From Algoriphagus sp. AK58 (lineage in GTDB: Bacteria; Bacteroidota; Bacteroidia; Cytophagales; Cyclobacteriaceae), in assembly GCF_014324365.1 (NCBI RefSeq), contig NZ_QEIG01000005.1, positions 1-64,000 of the forward strand: a DNA stretch of 64,000 nucleotides, given 5' to 3'. Positions 35,976 to 45,271 of the stretch are shown piece after piece (the first letter of the stretch is position 1; every line of letters begins with the position of its first letter). The notes beneath the pieces are model-generated. The model was given only the letters and a program-made list of their open reading frames with translations, did not search any database and had not been told where the DNA came from. The position numbers were made by a program, and so were the translations under genes.

Positions 35976-36959
35976 ATGAAGACAGGTTCGTCTCCTACAT
36001 CCCGACGGGATTTTCTGAAAGCTGCCTCAGCTACGGTTTTTTCCCTTGCCTTGCCCGAGTCAATGCTTTCCCTTTTCTCTAAAAATCAAAAAGCTGTCCA
36101 TATTGGAATGATTACGGATTTGCATGTGGATATTATTCATGATGCAGCAATCCGATTCCATACGTTTTTGGAGGAGATGAAAAAGCTTCAGGTAGATGCT
36201 TTATTTCAATTGGGGGATTTTGCCATTCCCAAAGCTGAGAATCTCCCATATATCCAATCATTCAATCAGGCTCATCAGCATTCCTTTCATGTTTTAGGCA
36301 ATCACGATATGGATGAGGGATTTTCCCTCGAGGAAGTAGTCAAAAGGTATGGAATGCCCGGAAACTATTATTCTGTAGAAGTAGGAGGGATACAGATTCT
36401 TGTTCTCGATGGAAATGATACAGGTTCTCCTAGGTACAAATCAGGATACCATTCCTATGTGGGGCCAAAACAACAAGCTTGGTTAAGAAAGGAGCTTGAA
36501 AAGGCAAATAAGCCAGTTCTGATCATTTCCCATCAACCTATTGCTGGAATTTATACCATTGACAATGCCCAGGAAATACAGAGACTCCTAAGTGAATTTT
36601 CGGATAAAATCCTGCTAGCCATTAATGGACATGCACATGTAGATCAGCATGTTTTGGTCGGAGGAGTAAATTATCTCCACCTCAATTCTGCCTCATACTA
36701 TTGGGTAGGAGAAAAGTTGGCTCACTTGAGCTTGCCAGAGGAAATTCACACCCAATATCCTTCTTTACGGTTTACTTGCCCCTATTCGGATGCATTGTTT
36801 GGGTTGTTGACGATCGATCCTGTGGAAAAGACGATTTCCCTTAAAGGAAAAAAGGCCCGGTGGGTCGGGCCTTCTCCTTTGGAATTGGGATATTCGATTG
36901 TTTCTCCAGAGCTGCAAAAGCTGCATGTTCAGCCTCAGATTTCAGATCGGGAGATTTGA
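35976..36959 (+). CDS. Tat-exported calcineurin-like metallophosphoesterase
   Basis: A 327-residue phosphoesterase. The N-terminus has a twin-arginine motif (SRRDFLKAASATVFSLAL), so it is probably exported folded. Metal-site motifs in order: DLHVD, LGDFA, GNHD (with VLGNHDMDEG), ISHQP and NGHAHVDQH, all of the calcineurin-like fold. Substrates of relatives include cyclic nucleotides and phospholipids. A GC-rich hairpin at 36852-36873 is inside the coding sequence. Ends 1 bp from the convergent serine hydrolase. Confidence 0.93.
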   Translation: MKTGSSPTSRRDFLKAASATVFSLALPESMLSLFSKNQKAVHIGMITDLHVDIIHDAAIRFHTFLEEMKKLQVDALFQLGDFAIPKAENLPYIQSFNQAHQHSFHVLGNHDMDEGFSLEEVVKRYGMPGNYYSVEVGGIQILVLDGNDTGSPRYKSGYHSYVGPKQQAWLRKELEKANKPVLIISHQPIAGIYTIDNAQEIQRLLSEFSDKILLAINGHAHVDQHVLVGGVNYLHLNSASYYWVGEKLAHLSLPEEIHTQYPSLRFTCPYSDALFGLLTIDPVEKTISLKGKKARWVGPSPLELGYSIVSPELQKLHVQPQISDREI

Positions 36960-36960
36960 A

Positions 36961-38181
36961 TTATTTCTTGGGCAAGCTCTCTAAAACCAACCGTACCAAC
37001 TCGGCCTTATCTCCGTTTGGAATCCATCTGGCCACGATCAGGAGGTCATTTTCCTGATCCAGATAGATCATGTTGGTGCCTGCCCCAATGTGCAAAAATG
37101 CTGTTTTGGGAGCCGCTGGGACTTCTTTCAAGTCATTGTTTAAGAAGTAATTCATGAAACCGTAGCCTGGATTGGCTGCAGTTGGAGTTCGGGACAGATC
37201 AATCCAGGATTTCGGAATCAATTGTTTGCCGTTCCAGTTTCCATTTCTCAGAGTGAGGTAGCCAAATCTAGCCTGATCCCAAGCGGAGAGCATCATGCCT
37301 CCACCCCAATGCGAACCTCCACTCACGGATTGGATGATCTGTCCATCGAGGTTGATGTAGGAGTTTTCATAACCGGTCCATCTCCAGGTGGCACTTGCTC
37401 CGATGGGATCCATAATTTTTTCCTTCAAGACAACGGGTAGCGGTTTTCTCCACACATTCAAGAGAGCCAAAGCCAACACGTTTACTCGAGTATCATTGTA
37501 TTCATAGACTGTTCCGGGCTCATTTTGGGGCCGGGTTCGTTTTTGTCTCACTCCTTCAGAAGGTCGGTCTGCCCAATCGGGTTTGCCCCAGAGGGTTCCT
37601 TCCCAATCTGAGGTTTGTCTGAGCAAGTGCTCCCAGGTGATTTTCCGGTTGTGCTCGGTGTCAAAAAGCTCAAATACATCTTCTTGGTCCAAGTGATCCG
37701 CTTTATTCATTATCATCCGGTATGGATCATAAGGATAGATGGGTGCCATGTAGGGATAGACCAAATCCTTTTCCGACGAAATCAGTCCTTCTGCCACAGC
37801 TAGTCCGGCAGTGGTCGAAAGAAAACTTTTTGCCACGCTGAAGGTCAAATCTACCCTTGTAGGATCTCCCCATTGACCGACTACATAGCCTTTGTAAATG
37901 ATTATTCCCGTAGCGGGTCCTCGTTCTTTCATAGGGCCTACAGGATAGCCAAACGGCTCTCTTCCAAAAGCACTTTCGTAATGTGCCAATTTAAGATTGG
38001 GATTTTCTTTACTTTCGTGAGTTTCGGCAAATTGAATCGCCTCCTGAAGCTTGGAAGGATTCATCCCCAATTCCTGAGGACTCTTGGTTGCCCAGGAGTT
38101 TTTGTCCGGAAAATAAGTTTGGGCATTAATTCCTGAAATAAGAAGGATCTGGGTGAAAGTGATCAGAATGAGCTTCTTCAT
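36961..38181 (-). CDS. beta-lactamase-family serine hydrolase, exported
   Basis: A 406-residue class C beta-lactamase-fold enzyme with a signal peptide (MKKLILITFTQILLISGINA). Motifs: SVAK in DLTFSVAKSFLS (SxxK), YND in YEYNDTRVN (YxN), and HIG in FLHIGAGTN (third motif). Probably a periplasmic esterase or peptidase. I start it at the ATG at 38181; upstream in-frame codons lie before the signal peptide. It is not closely similar to the hydrolase at 4513. Confidence 0.9.
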   Translation of the reverse strand: MKKLILITFTQILLISGINAQTYFPDKNSWATKSPQELGMNPSKLQEAIQFAETHESKENPNLKLAHYESAFGREPFGYPVGPMKERGPATGIIIYKGYVVGQWGDPTRVDLTFSVAKSFLSTTAGLAVAEGLISSEKDLVYPYMAPIYPYDPYRMIMNKADHLDQEDVFELFDTEHNRKITWEHLLRQTSDWEGTLWGKPDWADRPSEGVRQKRTRPQNEPGTVYEYNDTRVNVLALALLNVWRKPLPVVLKEKIMDPIGASATWRWTGYENSYINLDGQIIQSVSGGSHWGGGMMLSAWDQARFGYLTLRNGNWNGKQLIPKSWIDLSRTPTAANPGYGFMNYFLNNDLKEVPAAPKTAFLHIGAGTNMIYLDQENDLLIVARWIPNGDKAELVRLVLESLPKK

Positions 38182-38371
38182 GGTGGTTGCATTTGCTGCG
38201 ATTTTACTACAATGAAGGTTGAAAAAATGACCACTCGTCAAATCTTTTTTTCAAGATCCAAATCAAAACTCTTTTGTTTCTGATTGGTTAACGTGCTACC
38301 CGGCCACTTTTTTTCTTGTATCATGCAGGAAGAATATGCCTTTTTTTATTTTCGCCTGATAGACTTAGCAA

Positions 38372-39619
38372 ATGAAAGAAAAGAAGATTTATATCATCGG
38401 TGCAGGGCTTTCGGGCCTTATAGCAGCACTTGAACTTGAAAAAGCAGGATTTTCACCAATCATACTTGAAGCATCTGACCGAGTAGGGGGGCGAATGAAG
38501 ACGGACGAAGTCGATGGATTCAGATTAGATCATGGGTTCCAAGTGTTGAATACAGCCTATCCTGAGGCCAAAAAATACTTGGATCTTCAAGGATTGCACC
38601 TCAAAACTTTTGATCCCGGTGCGGTGATTTTTGACGGAAAAGACTCTTATGTCATCACGGACCCGTTGAGAAATCCTCTCAAGGTTGTAGGAATGGCTTT
38701 TTCCAAAGTAGGAACCTTTTTGGATAAGGTAAAGATGTTTTCTCTCACCCAGGAGGTAAAAAAGAAAAGCAATGAGGAAATATTTTCTGAGCCTTCTATA
38801 CCAACACACCAATACTTAAAGCAATACGGTTTTTCAGACCAAATCATCAACAATTTCTTTAAGCCCTTTTTCAGGGGAATTTTCTTGGAAAAGCATCTGA
38901 ATACCAGCTCAAGAATGTTTGAGTTTGTGTTTAAAATGTTTGCCTTAGGACATGCTTCTGTTCCCGAAAAAGGCATGGGAGAGATTCCGGAAATGATCAG
39001 AAGACAATTGGCTTCTACTCAGATTTATTTCAACTCTCCGGTCAAGTCGGTGGATGGAACTGTGATCTCCATGGAAAATGGGGATCAGCTTCATGCGGAT
39101 CGAGTCATTGTCGCTGTGCAGCCTGACCGAGTGATGAAGCAGCTTCAAGGGCAGTTTGCTGTACCAAGGAAGGTCATCAATTTGTACTTTTCTACTCAAA
39201 AATCTTTCCTTGCCAGACCAATGATCGCTTTACTTCCTAATGGTCAGCTGATTAATAATCTGGTGTTTATGGATGATGTTTCAAAGGCGTATTCAAGTAA
39301 TGGCAGATCCCTTCTATCTGTGACAGTTTTGGAATCTGAATTAGCAGAGAAGGAGTTGATCAAAGCGGTACAGGCAGAGTTGGAGTCTATTTCAGGAATA
39401 AAGGCCGAATATTTTAAGCCCGTAAAAAATTATACCATCACGTATGCTTTACCCCAAGTAGACGACATGAAATACAGTATTCCTCATACCGAGTGTAAAA
39501 TTTTTGACCAGGTATATTTGGCTGGGGATTACCTGCTTAATGGCTCGATCAATGCCGCCATGACTTCAGGAAGGATTGTAGCTGAGGCGGTGATTCATTC
39601 GTTTATGCCTACTCACTAA
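38372..39619 (+). CDS. FAD-dependent amine oxidase/desaturase-like oxidoreductase
   Basis: A 415-residue flavoprotein. The Rossmann FAD-binding site is IIGAGLSGLIAALELEKAG (about 8-26) with ILEASDRVGGRM (GG motif), and the C-terminal FAD contact is VYLAGDYLLNGSINAAMTSG. The layout is that of the protoporphyrinogen-oxidase/phytoene-desaturase/amine-oxidase superfamily. No carotenoid or heme gene is adjacent, so the substrate is open. Monocistronic. Confidence 0.9.
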   Translation: MKEKKIYIIGAGLSGLIAALELEKAGFSPIILEASDRVGGRMKTDEVDGFRLDHGFQVLNTAYPEAKKYLDLQGLHLKTFDPGAVIFDGKDSYVITDPLRNPLKVVGMAFSKVGTFLDKVKMFSLTQEVKKKSNEEIFSEPSIPTHQYLKQYGFSDQIINNFFKPFFRGIFLEKHLNTSSRMFEFVFKMFALGHASVPEKGMGEIPEMIRRQLASTQIYFNSPVKSVDGTVISMENGDQLHADRVIVAVQPDRVMKQLQGQFAVPRKVINLYFSTQKSFLARPMIALLPNGQLINNLVFMDDVSKAYSSNGRSLLSVTVLESELAEKELIKAVQAELESISGIKAEYFKPVKNYTITYALPQVDDMKYSIPHTECKIFDQVYLAGDYLLNGSINAAMTSGRIVAEAVIHSFMPTH

Positions 39620-39646
39620 AAAAAAAAGGAAGGTGATGAGCCTTCC
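39618..39646. terminator. bidirectional terminator
   Basis: Stem GGAAGG/CCTTCC with loop TGATGAG (39628-39646), flanked by a 10-base A run on the left and ATTTTTG on the right. It can end both the oxidoreductase transcript (plus) and the thioesterase transcript (minus). Confidence 0.75.
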
Positions 39647-39655
39647 ATTTTTGTT

Positions 39656-40180
39656 TTACTTTTCATCCAAATTGAAAATGGATTTCAGTTCTACTGCATC
39701 TTCGGGTTTCATCCGCTTTGCCAAAACCAATCGGAGCTGACGTCTTCGAAGGGCTCCTTCATACAATTCTTTTTCTTCTTCAGTTTCGGCAATCACTTCA
39801 GGGACTTCGATAGGCTTTCCGTTTTGATCCACCGCCACAAAGGTGAAAAATGCCCGATGAGTCATGATTTTTTTGCTGGCGGGAATATCCTCGGCTGTTA
39901 CCTCAATAAAAACCTCCATGGAGGAATTGAATGCTCTCGTCACCTGGGAACGAAGGGTGACCACATTTCCCAAATTAATCGGTTGCTTAAAGGAAATGCT
40001 GTCTGCCGATGCTGTGACAACGATCCGGTTAGAATGTTTTTGCGCAGCGATGGCTGCTACAATGTCCATCCAGTGCATCAAACGTCCCCCCATAAGGTTA
40101 TTCAGCGTGTTGGTGTCGTTGGGTAGCACCATCTCGGTCATGATGGTCTGGGATTCTCTTGCAAACTTCTGCTTAGCCAT
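39656..40180 (-). CDS. hotdog-fold acyl-CoA thioesterase
   Basis: A 174-residue thioesterase of the YciA/BACH group: NTLNNLMGGRLMHWMDIVAAIAA (active-site region with Asn and Asp), VVTASADSISFKQPINLGN and the long strand GNVVTLRSQVTRAFNSSMEVFIEV. It hydrolyses acyl-CoA to free acid and CoA in the cytosol. A helical, charged C-terminal tail (EGALRRRQLRLVLAKRMKP) follows the domain. Confidence 0.94.
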   Translation of the reverse strand: MAKQKFARESQTIMTEMVLPNDTNTLNNLMGGRLMHWMDIVAAIAAQKHSNRIVVTASADSISFKQPINLGNVVTLRSQVTRAFNSSMEVFIEVTAEDIPASKKIMTHRAFFTFVAVDQNGKPIEVPEVIAETEEEKELYEGALRRRQLRLVLAKRMKPEDAVELKSIFNLDEK

Positions 40181-40285
40181 AAAAACTGATTTAGGACAAA
40201 AATAGAAATAAAATTTTTCCTTAGGACTTTATGGATAGAAAGAGTGAAATTAAATTTTGAAAATTTGGCAAAAACCTATGATTTT

Positions 40286-40945
40286 TCATACTCTCCATCC
40301 ATCTCTTCCCAAAAGGGGGACAAAGGCAAAGCCTTCAAACTCCTCCTTGATGGTTTCTCTCGATGATTTTTTGGTGATTTTGACCATTCTCTGACGCTGT
40401 CGATCTCCTACGGGAATTACCAAAATGCCGCCTACTTTCAATTGTTGGATAAGGGCATCGGGTATGACGGGAGCACCGGCGGTAACGATGATTTTATCAT
40501 AGGGAGCATTCGTAGGAAGCCCGCCTGTTCCGTCACCATAAAAAAGGTGCATTTGGATTCCTAATCGATGAAGGAATCTTGAAGTATGTTCGAAAAGTTT
40601 TTTCTGGTATTCAATGGTAAAAACTTCTGCTCCCAACAGGTGTAAAATGGAAGCCTGATATCCAGAACCGGTACCTATTTCAAGGATTTTGTCTCCAGGC
40701 CTTACATCCAAAAGTTCGGTCTGGAAAGCTACGGTGTAGGGTTGGGAGATTGTTTGTCCTTCTCCGATAGGAAAGGCTTTGTCCTCATAGGCATGTGAGA
40801 TCAAAGCCGTGTCAAAAAAGAAATGCCTCGGAAGAGTATTGATGGCCTCTAAGACGCGCTCGCTTTGGATACCTTTTTTTCGCAGTTCGGCCACTAGAGC
40901 ACGGCGTTTTCCTTTATGTAGGTAGGTATCTTCAAGTTTCAGCAT
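40286..40945 (-). CDS. pcm: protein-L-isoaspartate O-methyltransferase
   Basis: A 219-residue SAM-dependent methyltransferase repairing isoaspartyl residues in aged proteins. Signature: GEGQTISQPYTVAFQTELL (about 62-80) and the SAM-binding ILEIGTGSGYQASIL (about 87-101), then YDKIIVTAGAPVIP. Length is normal. Divergent from riboflavin synthase. Confidence 0.95.
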   Translation of the reverse strand: MLKLEDTYLHKGKRRALVAELRKKGIQSERVLEAINTLPRHFFFDTALISHAYEDKAFPIGEGQTISQPYTVAFQTELLDVRPGDKILEIGTGSGYQASILHLLGAEVFTIEYQKKLFEHTSRFLHRLGIQMHLFYGDGTGGLPTNAPYDKIIVTAGAPVIPDALIQQLKVGGILVIPVGDRQRQRMVKITKKSSRETIKEEFEGFAFVPLLGRDGWRV

Positions 40946-41054
40946 TTAGGTTGGGGTTTGGTGTTCGAAGATAAATGAATATTTCCCTTACTTTGAACCG
41001 GGAAAGGCATTTTTTGCTTATTCTGTTGATACATCGAAGTTTAAAAAATCACAC

Positions 41055-41651
41055 ATGTTCACAGGTATTATCGAGTCGTTTGGCACTATCCAACAAATCA
41101 CCAAAGAAGGCAGCAATGTTCATTTTGACCTGAGCTCTCCTATCTGTTCAGAGCTTAAAATTGACCAATCTTTGGCCCATGACGGGGTTTGTCTCACGGT
41201 GGTTGAGGTGACTCCAGCACATTATCGGGTTACGGCTATTGATGAGACATTAAAGAAAACCAATCTTGCCAGTTGGGATGTTGGGAAAAAAGTGAATTTG
41301 GAGCGGTGCATGCCTGCTAATGGGCGATTTGACGGGCATATTGTCCAAGGTCATGTAGATCAGGTAGGCACTGTTCAAAATATTTCCGATCAGGATGGGT
41401 CTTGGCTTTTTGATATTTCATATGATTCTAGTCTTGGAAATGTAACTGTGGAAAAAGGATCAATTACCATCAACGGCACCAGTCTGACCTGCTTTAATTC
41501 AGGTCCCGGGAAATTCTCTGTTGCCATCATCCCCTACACTTACGAGCATACCAATTTTCACCAGCTTCGGGTAGGCGATCCGGTAAATCTGGAATTCGAT
41601 ATTGTAGGAAAGTATATCCAGCGAATTCTAAAGGGTTATGGTCAGGGGTGA
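41055..41651 (+). CDS. ribE: riboflavin synthase alpha subunit
   Basis: A 198-residue enzyme with two tandem lumazine-binding barrels: MFTGIIESFGTIQQI...GVCLTV at the N-terminus and DGHIVQGHVDQVGTV...NGTSLTC in the second. It dismutates two 6,7-dimethyl-8-ribityllumazines to riboflavin. It is single, away from other rib genes, and its 109-bp upstream region shows no FMN riboswitch. Confidence 0.96.
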   Translation: MFTGIIESFGTIQQITKEGSNVHFDLSSPICSELKIDQSLAHDGVCLTVVEVTPAHYRVTAIDETLKKTNLASWDVGKKVNLERCMPANGRFDGHIVQGHVDQVGTVQNISDQDGSWLFDISYDSSLGNVTVEKGSITINGTSLTCFNSGPGKFSVAIIPYTYEHTNFHQLRVGDPVNLEFDIVGKYIQRILKGYGQG

Positions 41652-41732
41652 GATTTTTTCTCTGGTTATCGAGTTGTCTTGTTTTCGTGTTCTTCGGTAG
41701 CTTGGTAATCAGGTTTTTTTAGGAGGACATAA

Positions 41733-41849
41733 ATGGGCCGCATGAGCAAATACAATCATTGGTTCTTCCGCCCTTTGGTTAAGGAAGGTTTGGAATTAGG
41801 GGAAAGGTGTAGTGCCTCATTGGTTTTTCACCTAAGAGATGCTCGATAA
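41733..41849 (+). CDS. possible 38-residue small protein
   Basis: A short frame MGRMSKYNHWFFRPLVKEGL... (38 codons) preceded by AGGAGGA five bases before its ATG, the strongest Shine-Dalgarno-like sequence I noticed in this window. It overlaps the 3' end of the DPP4-like gene on the other strand by 71 bp. I do not recognise it. Since this phylum uses Shine-Dalgarno signals weakly, the match alone is poor evidence; codons 1-20 read like protein, the rest less so. Confidence 0.25.
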   Translation: MGRMSKYNHWFFRPLVKEGLELGERCSASLVFHLRDAR

Positions 41850-44076
41850 AATAATCCCAGCGCTTCTTGGTAAAGTAATCTCCAGGAGGTGTTCCGAAAC
41901 TGTGGCTTCTACTGGGCCAAATAAAGAGATCAATGTCTTTGCCCGCTTTGATCAGCTCTTCGGCAAACTTAAATGTTGCGGATGGATTTACATTTTCATC
42001 GATCCCTCCATGGGCCAGAAGTAAATGCCCCTTTAAGTTGGATGCATTGGTAATGTTGGACTGTTCGTGGTAGTATTCGCCGACAGGATAGCCCATGTAC
42101 ATTTCAGGCCACCAGGCTTTTTCCATTCGGAAATCATGATCCCCTGCAGAAGCTACGCCCACTTTGTAAAAATCAGGATGAAGCAACATAGCCCTCGCCG
42201 CATCGTATCCGCCAGCCGAATGACCAAATATTCCGACCCGGTCAATGTCTAAAAATCGATTTTTGCTGGCAAGTTGCGTAATGGCCAATACGTGGTCTGT
42301 GGTGCCATCCCCAAGGTTGCAATAGGATACATCTGCAAAGGCCTTGGATCGCCCAAAACCACCCAATCCATCTATGGTCACCACTACAAATCCCAACTCG
42401 GCCATGGGTTGCTGATGGCCCATGAGCCCCGCTTTGAAGGTTTTGGGCACTGTCGAAGTATGGGGTCCGGTGTAGGTGTAGTCGATGATAGGGTATTTCT
42501 TTTTGCTATCGAAAGTGGTAGGAAGGAAGTAAACGGCATGAATTTCGGTTTTTTGATCCTTTGCCGTTGCGGTAAATGGAACAGGAAACTTGTATCCTTT
42601 CTTCTTCAGGTTGGAAATGTCAGCTTCTGAAATTTTAGCAACCTGCTTTCCACTTTGAAGATCCAGTAAAATTGACTGGGTGGCTTGGTTGACTGTGGAA
42701 AAATTATCCACTGCAAATTTTCCGTTAGGACTGACATAAATCTCATGGAAGGCATCCTCAGAGGTCAGAAGTTGAATTCCTGTCCCATCCAAATTGATGC
42801 GATAGAGATGATTGAAGTAAGGATTCCTGCCGGGCTCTTTACCTGAGGCCTCAAAATAAAGGACTCCATTTGCTTCATCCAGATGAGTGAGTTTATTTAC
42901 CACATACTCTCCGGAAGTGATTTGACGTATTTCTTTTCCGGTTTTCCAGTCCATCAGGTAAAGCTGGTTCCAGCCTGATTTTTCTGAGCCTAAAATAAAC
43001 AGGTCGTTTTTCAGGTTTCGAAAAATATTGTCCCGGTTGATATGGGTTGGTGAGGATTCTGAATATATTTTCCGTATGCCGAGTGTCTCAGCGTCCACCT
43101 CTACCAAATGATACTCTTTGTAACCTCTTGGAAAATAAAAACCGGATAGTGTCTTACTGGTTTCTGACCATCGAAGTTGGATGCCAATAAAGTGCGGAGC
43201 ACTCAGTTCGAGGATCGGTTTTTCCTCTTTTTTCTCCAGATCAAAAATAACCGGAATGTACATCACCACAGTACTGTCACCGGGCGATCCCCGATAATAG
43301 GAGAGAAGATCAGGTCGGAATTTTTCTTCTTTGCTGAAGTCGAGAAGGTACATTTTCTCTGCAATTCGCAGATCTACGATTTGGGTGAAGATCTTTTTGG
43401 AATCTGGTGACCATTGCACCATGAATCGCTCCGGTCGTTCTCCGCTTTCTCCCTCGATCAAGTCGCTCCAACCATAATATGAGGCATATTCCAATCCCTT
43501 TCTGCCCTTGTTGCTCAATTGGATTTCCTGGCCGGTTTCCAGGTTTTGGACGAAGAGGTTGTAGTTTCTGGAGTAGGCTTTCCATTTTCGGTCAGGTGAA
43601 AAGGACTCCAGTTCGTTTCGGGAATTAATTGGCATGGAGCTCAGCGTGTTTTCTTTGGTATTCCAAGTCCAATCCTGGTTTCTCCATCTGAAAGCGACAA
43701 TATGACTGTTTCTCACTCCCGTAAAGTTGATGGGAAGGTCCTTTGGATCCAGTTTTTCCCCTGTTTTACTTTCGATTAAACCCGCCAAAGCCTCTGGATC
43801 AAAGGCTTCTTTGGTAGCAAATGTTTGGGCATGGGTGATGAAAAATCGTTTTCCTTTCTCTGTATACGCAGTATGACCAAAAAGCTGTTCTCCTTCCATC
43901 CAAATGGGTATGACTTCTAGATGGTAGACTTCTTTTTGAATCGAATTGGTCAAAAAATAACTTGCTCGTTGATAAGTAGCTTCGGTGATTTGACTTTTAG
44001 AGGGATGGACAAGTCCAAAGGTTGAAATAATAGCTGCCCAAATGGCCAGGGTAAAGGTTGTTCGGGATTTTTTCAT
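41779..44076 (-). CDS. S9 family dipeptidyl-peptidase IV-like protease, exported
   Basis: A 765-residue prolyl-oligopeptidase-family peptidase with a signal peptide (MKKSRTTFTLAIWAAIISTFG...). An N-terminal beta-propeller (about 40-510, with repeats such as FMVQWSPDSKKIFTQ) precedes the alpha/beta-hydrolase domain. The triad is Ser620 in GHSAGG (in place of the DPP4 GWSYGG), Asp693 in GGIDENVNP and His725 in SRSHSF. Likely releases N-terminal dipeptides in the periplasm. Confidence 0.93.
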   Translation of the reverse strand: MKKSRTTFTLAIWAAIISTFGLVHPSKSQITEATYQRASYFLTNSIQKEVYHLEVIPIWMEGEQLFGHTAYTEKGKRFFITHAQTFATKEAFDPEALAGLIESKTGEKLDPKDLPINFTGVRNSHIVAFRWRNQDWTWNTKENTLSSMPINSRNELESFSPDRKWKAYSRNYNLFVQNLETGQEIQLSNKGRKGLEYASYYGWSDLIEGESGERPERFMVQWSPDSKKIFTQIVDLRIAEKMYLLDFSKEEKFRPDLLSYYRGSPGDSTVVMYIPVIFDLEKKEEKPILELSAPHFIGIQLRWSETSKTLSGFYFPRGYKEYHLVEVDAETLGIRKIYSESSPTHINRDNIFRNLKNDLFILGSEKSGWNQLYLMDWKTGKEIRQITSGEYVVNKLTHLDEANGVLYFEASGKEPGRNPYFNHLYRINLDGTGIQLLTSEDAFHEIYVSPNGKFAVDNFSTVNQATQSILLDLQSGKQVAKISEADISNLKKKGYKFPVPFTATAKDQKTEIHAVYFLPTTFDSKKKYPIIDYTYTGPHTSTVPKTFKAGLMGHQQPMAELGFVVVTIDGLGGFGRSKAFADVSYCNLGDGTTDHVLAITQLASKNRFLDIDRVGIFGHSAGGYDAARAMLLHPDFYKVGVASAGDHDFRMEKAWWPEMYMGYPVGEYYHEQSNITNASNLKGHLLLAHGGIDENVNPSATFKFAEELIKAGKDIDLFIWPSRSHSFGTPPGDYFTKKRWDYFIEHLLGEKPMRHYTFPLIPNLP

Positions 44077-44106
44077 GGATCATTCACAGGGTTCGAAGGA
44101 AGTTAA

Positions 44107-44150
44107 GAAAAAACAAAAAGGGCTGAATCCTTTTTTCAACGATTCAGCCC
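44107..44150 (-). terminator. rho-independent terminator of the EEP-family gene
   Basis: On the minus strand a 10-bp perfect stem GGGCTGAATC/GATTCAGCCC with an 11-base loop (44120-44150), then CTTTTTGTTTTTTC (44107-44119). It lies 50 bp past the stop at 44201 and 31 bp before the DPP4-like gene start, so it separates the two. Confidence 0.88.
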
Positions 44151-44200
44151 ATTTGGGGATAGGGGGTTAAAAGGATTTTCGATGGTAAAAAATGAAGATC

Positions 44201-45193
44201 TTATGCTTCTACCTCAGTATACACGGGGTAATGATCAGAGACCAAAACCAGCTGATTTTTCAAACTTTGGATCACCGGATCGTTTTTTTCCAAATAGGGA
44301 TTCCATACCTGCCCTTTTATGATTTTTAAACCCTGGCTGACCAAAATATGATCAATCAACACAGTAAACTGGTCTCCGGTAATCCGGTCTTTGAATCTGC
44401 CGGAATAAGGCGTCCAGCCGTTGGCATTCAGTTTTGGTCGGGGTAATACCGAACGAAGTACCCATTCCGGTTTCCAAAGGTCGCCGAGAAGGATTTCCAC
44501 TGCGCTTTTGGAAAATCGATTTTCATAAAAATCCAATTCAAATCCGTCATTGATATCTCCCATGACGATCACCTGCTGACCTTTGCCAAGATAGCTGTCG
44601 CAGCGTTCGCGGATGTGCATGCATTCTCCAAAAAGTCTCAACCGATCCCGTTGGGAAAGCTGCTCAAATCGGGCGTAATCTACCTTATCAAAGATCCCTT
44701 TGGATTTGGTATGGGCAATAATGACTCGGGTAAGCATACGGTCATCAAGTCCAAGAATACTCAGTTCCAAGGGTGGACGATAATGCTGGTATTGCTCTTT
44801 GATCATCCGGTTGGTGGTGTCCATCAAGAAAGGTTGATTAAATCGGTCTCCTTCCTTGGTCTCAGGAGTGAATAGGACTTTGACTTTATCCGGTCTGTAG
44901 ATCGCACAAAGTTCTTGTTGACCGGCAGAAGGATATCCGTGGATAGCCTTGAAGGTCATATCCGGAAGGTAGTGGGATGTCCAGGCTTCAAGTTGCTGAG
45001 TGGAGGTTTTGGCTCCACTGACGAGGGTGTCTGGTCCCTCCACGATTCCCAAAAAATCCGGGTTCATGCTCCGGATGATATCTGCCAGTTGTTTGCTTCT
45101 GGTCTCTTCTTTCCCTGTGGTTTTGGGACTGCCGTTAGGTTCAAAAAGATCCCTCATCCAGGCAATGTTGTAAACTCCGATTTTGAGCTGCAT
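44201..45193 (-). CDS. endonuclease/exonuclease/phosphatase-family protein
   Basis: A 330-residue EEP-fold hydrolase without signal peptide. Fold motifs in order: VYNIAWMRDLF (Asn), FLGIVEG (Glu, metal), VIIAHTKSK (His), VIVMGDINDGF (Asp-x-Asn) and the C-terminal LVSDHYPV (Asp-His). All catalytic positions are present. Members cut DNA, RNA, inositol phosphates or sphingomyelin; the substrate is not evident. Confidence 0.88.
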   Translation of the reverse strand: MQLKIGVYNIAWMRDLFEPNGSPKTTGKEETRSKQLADIIRSMNPDFLGIVEGPDTLVSGAKTSTQQLEAWTSHYLPDMTFKAIHGYPSAGQQELCAIYRPDKVKVLFTPETKEGDRFNQPFLMDTTNRMIKEQYQHYRPPLELSILGLDDRMLTRVIIAHTKSKGIFDKVDYARFEQLSQRDRLRLFGECMHIRERCDSYLGKGQQVIVMGDINDGFELDFYENRFSKSAVEILLGDLWKPEWVLRSVLPRPKLNANGWTPYSGRFKDRITGDQFTVLIDHILVSQGLKIIKGQVWNPYLEKNDPVIQSLKNQLVLVSDHYPVYTEVEA

Positions 45194-45271
45194 AAAAAAA
45201 GCTTTTGGTTTAAAACAGTAAATTGAATTTACCGATTTGCACCAAAAGCCTTATTATCAGGAGGATATTTT

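Noticed and set aside
36852..36873. GC-rich hairpin AAGGCCCG/CGGGCCTT resembling a terminator
   Set aside because: It lies inside the metallophosphoesterase coding sequence, about 85 bp before its stop, and has no T run.
40946..41054. FMN riboswitch before ribE
   Set aside because: The 109-bp region is too short and lacks the conserved AGGAU/GGUGAAAUUCC-type elements.
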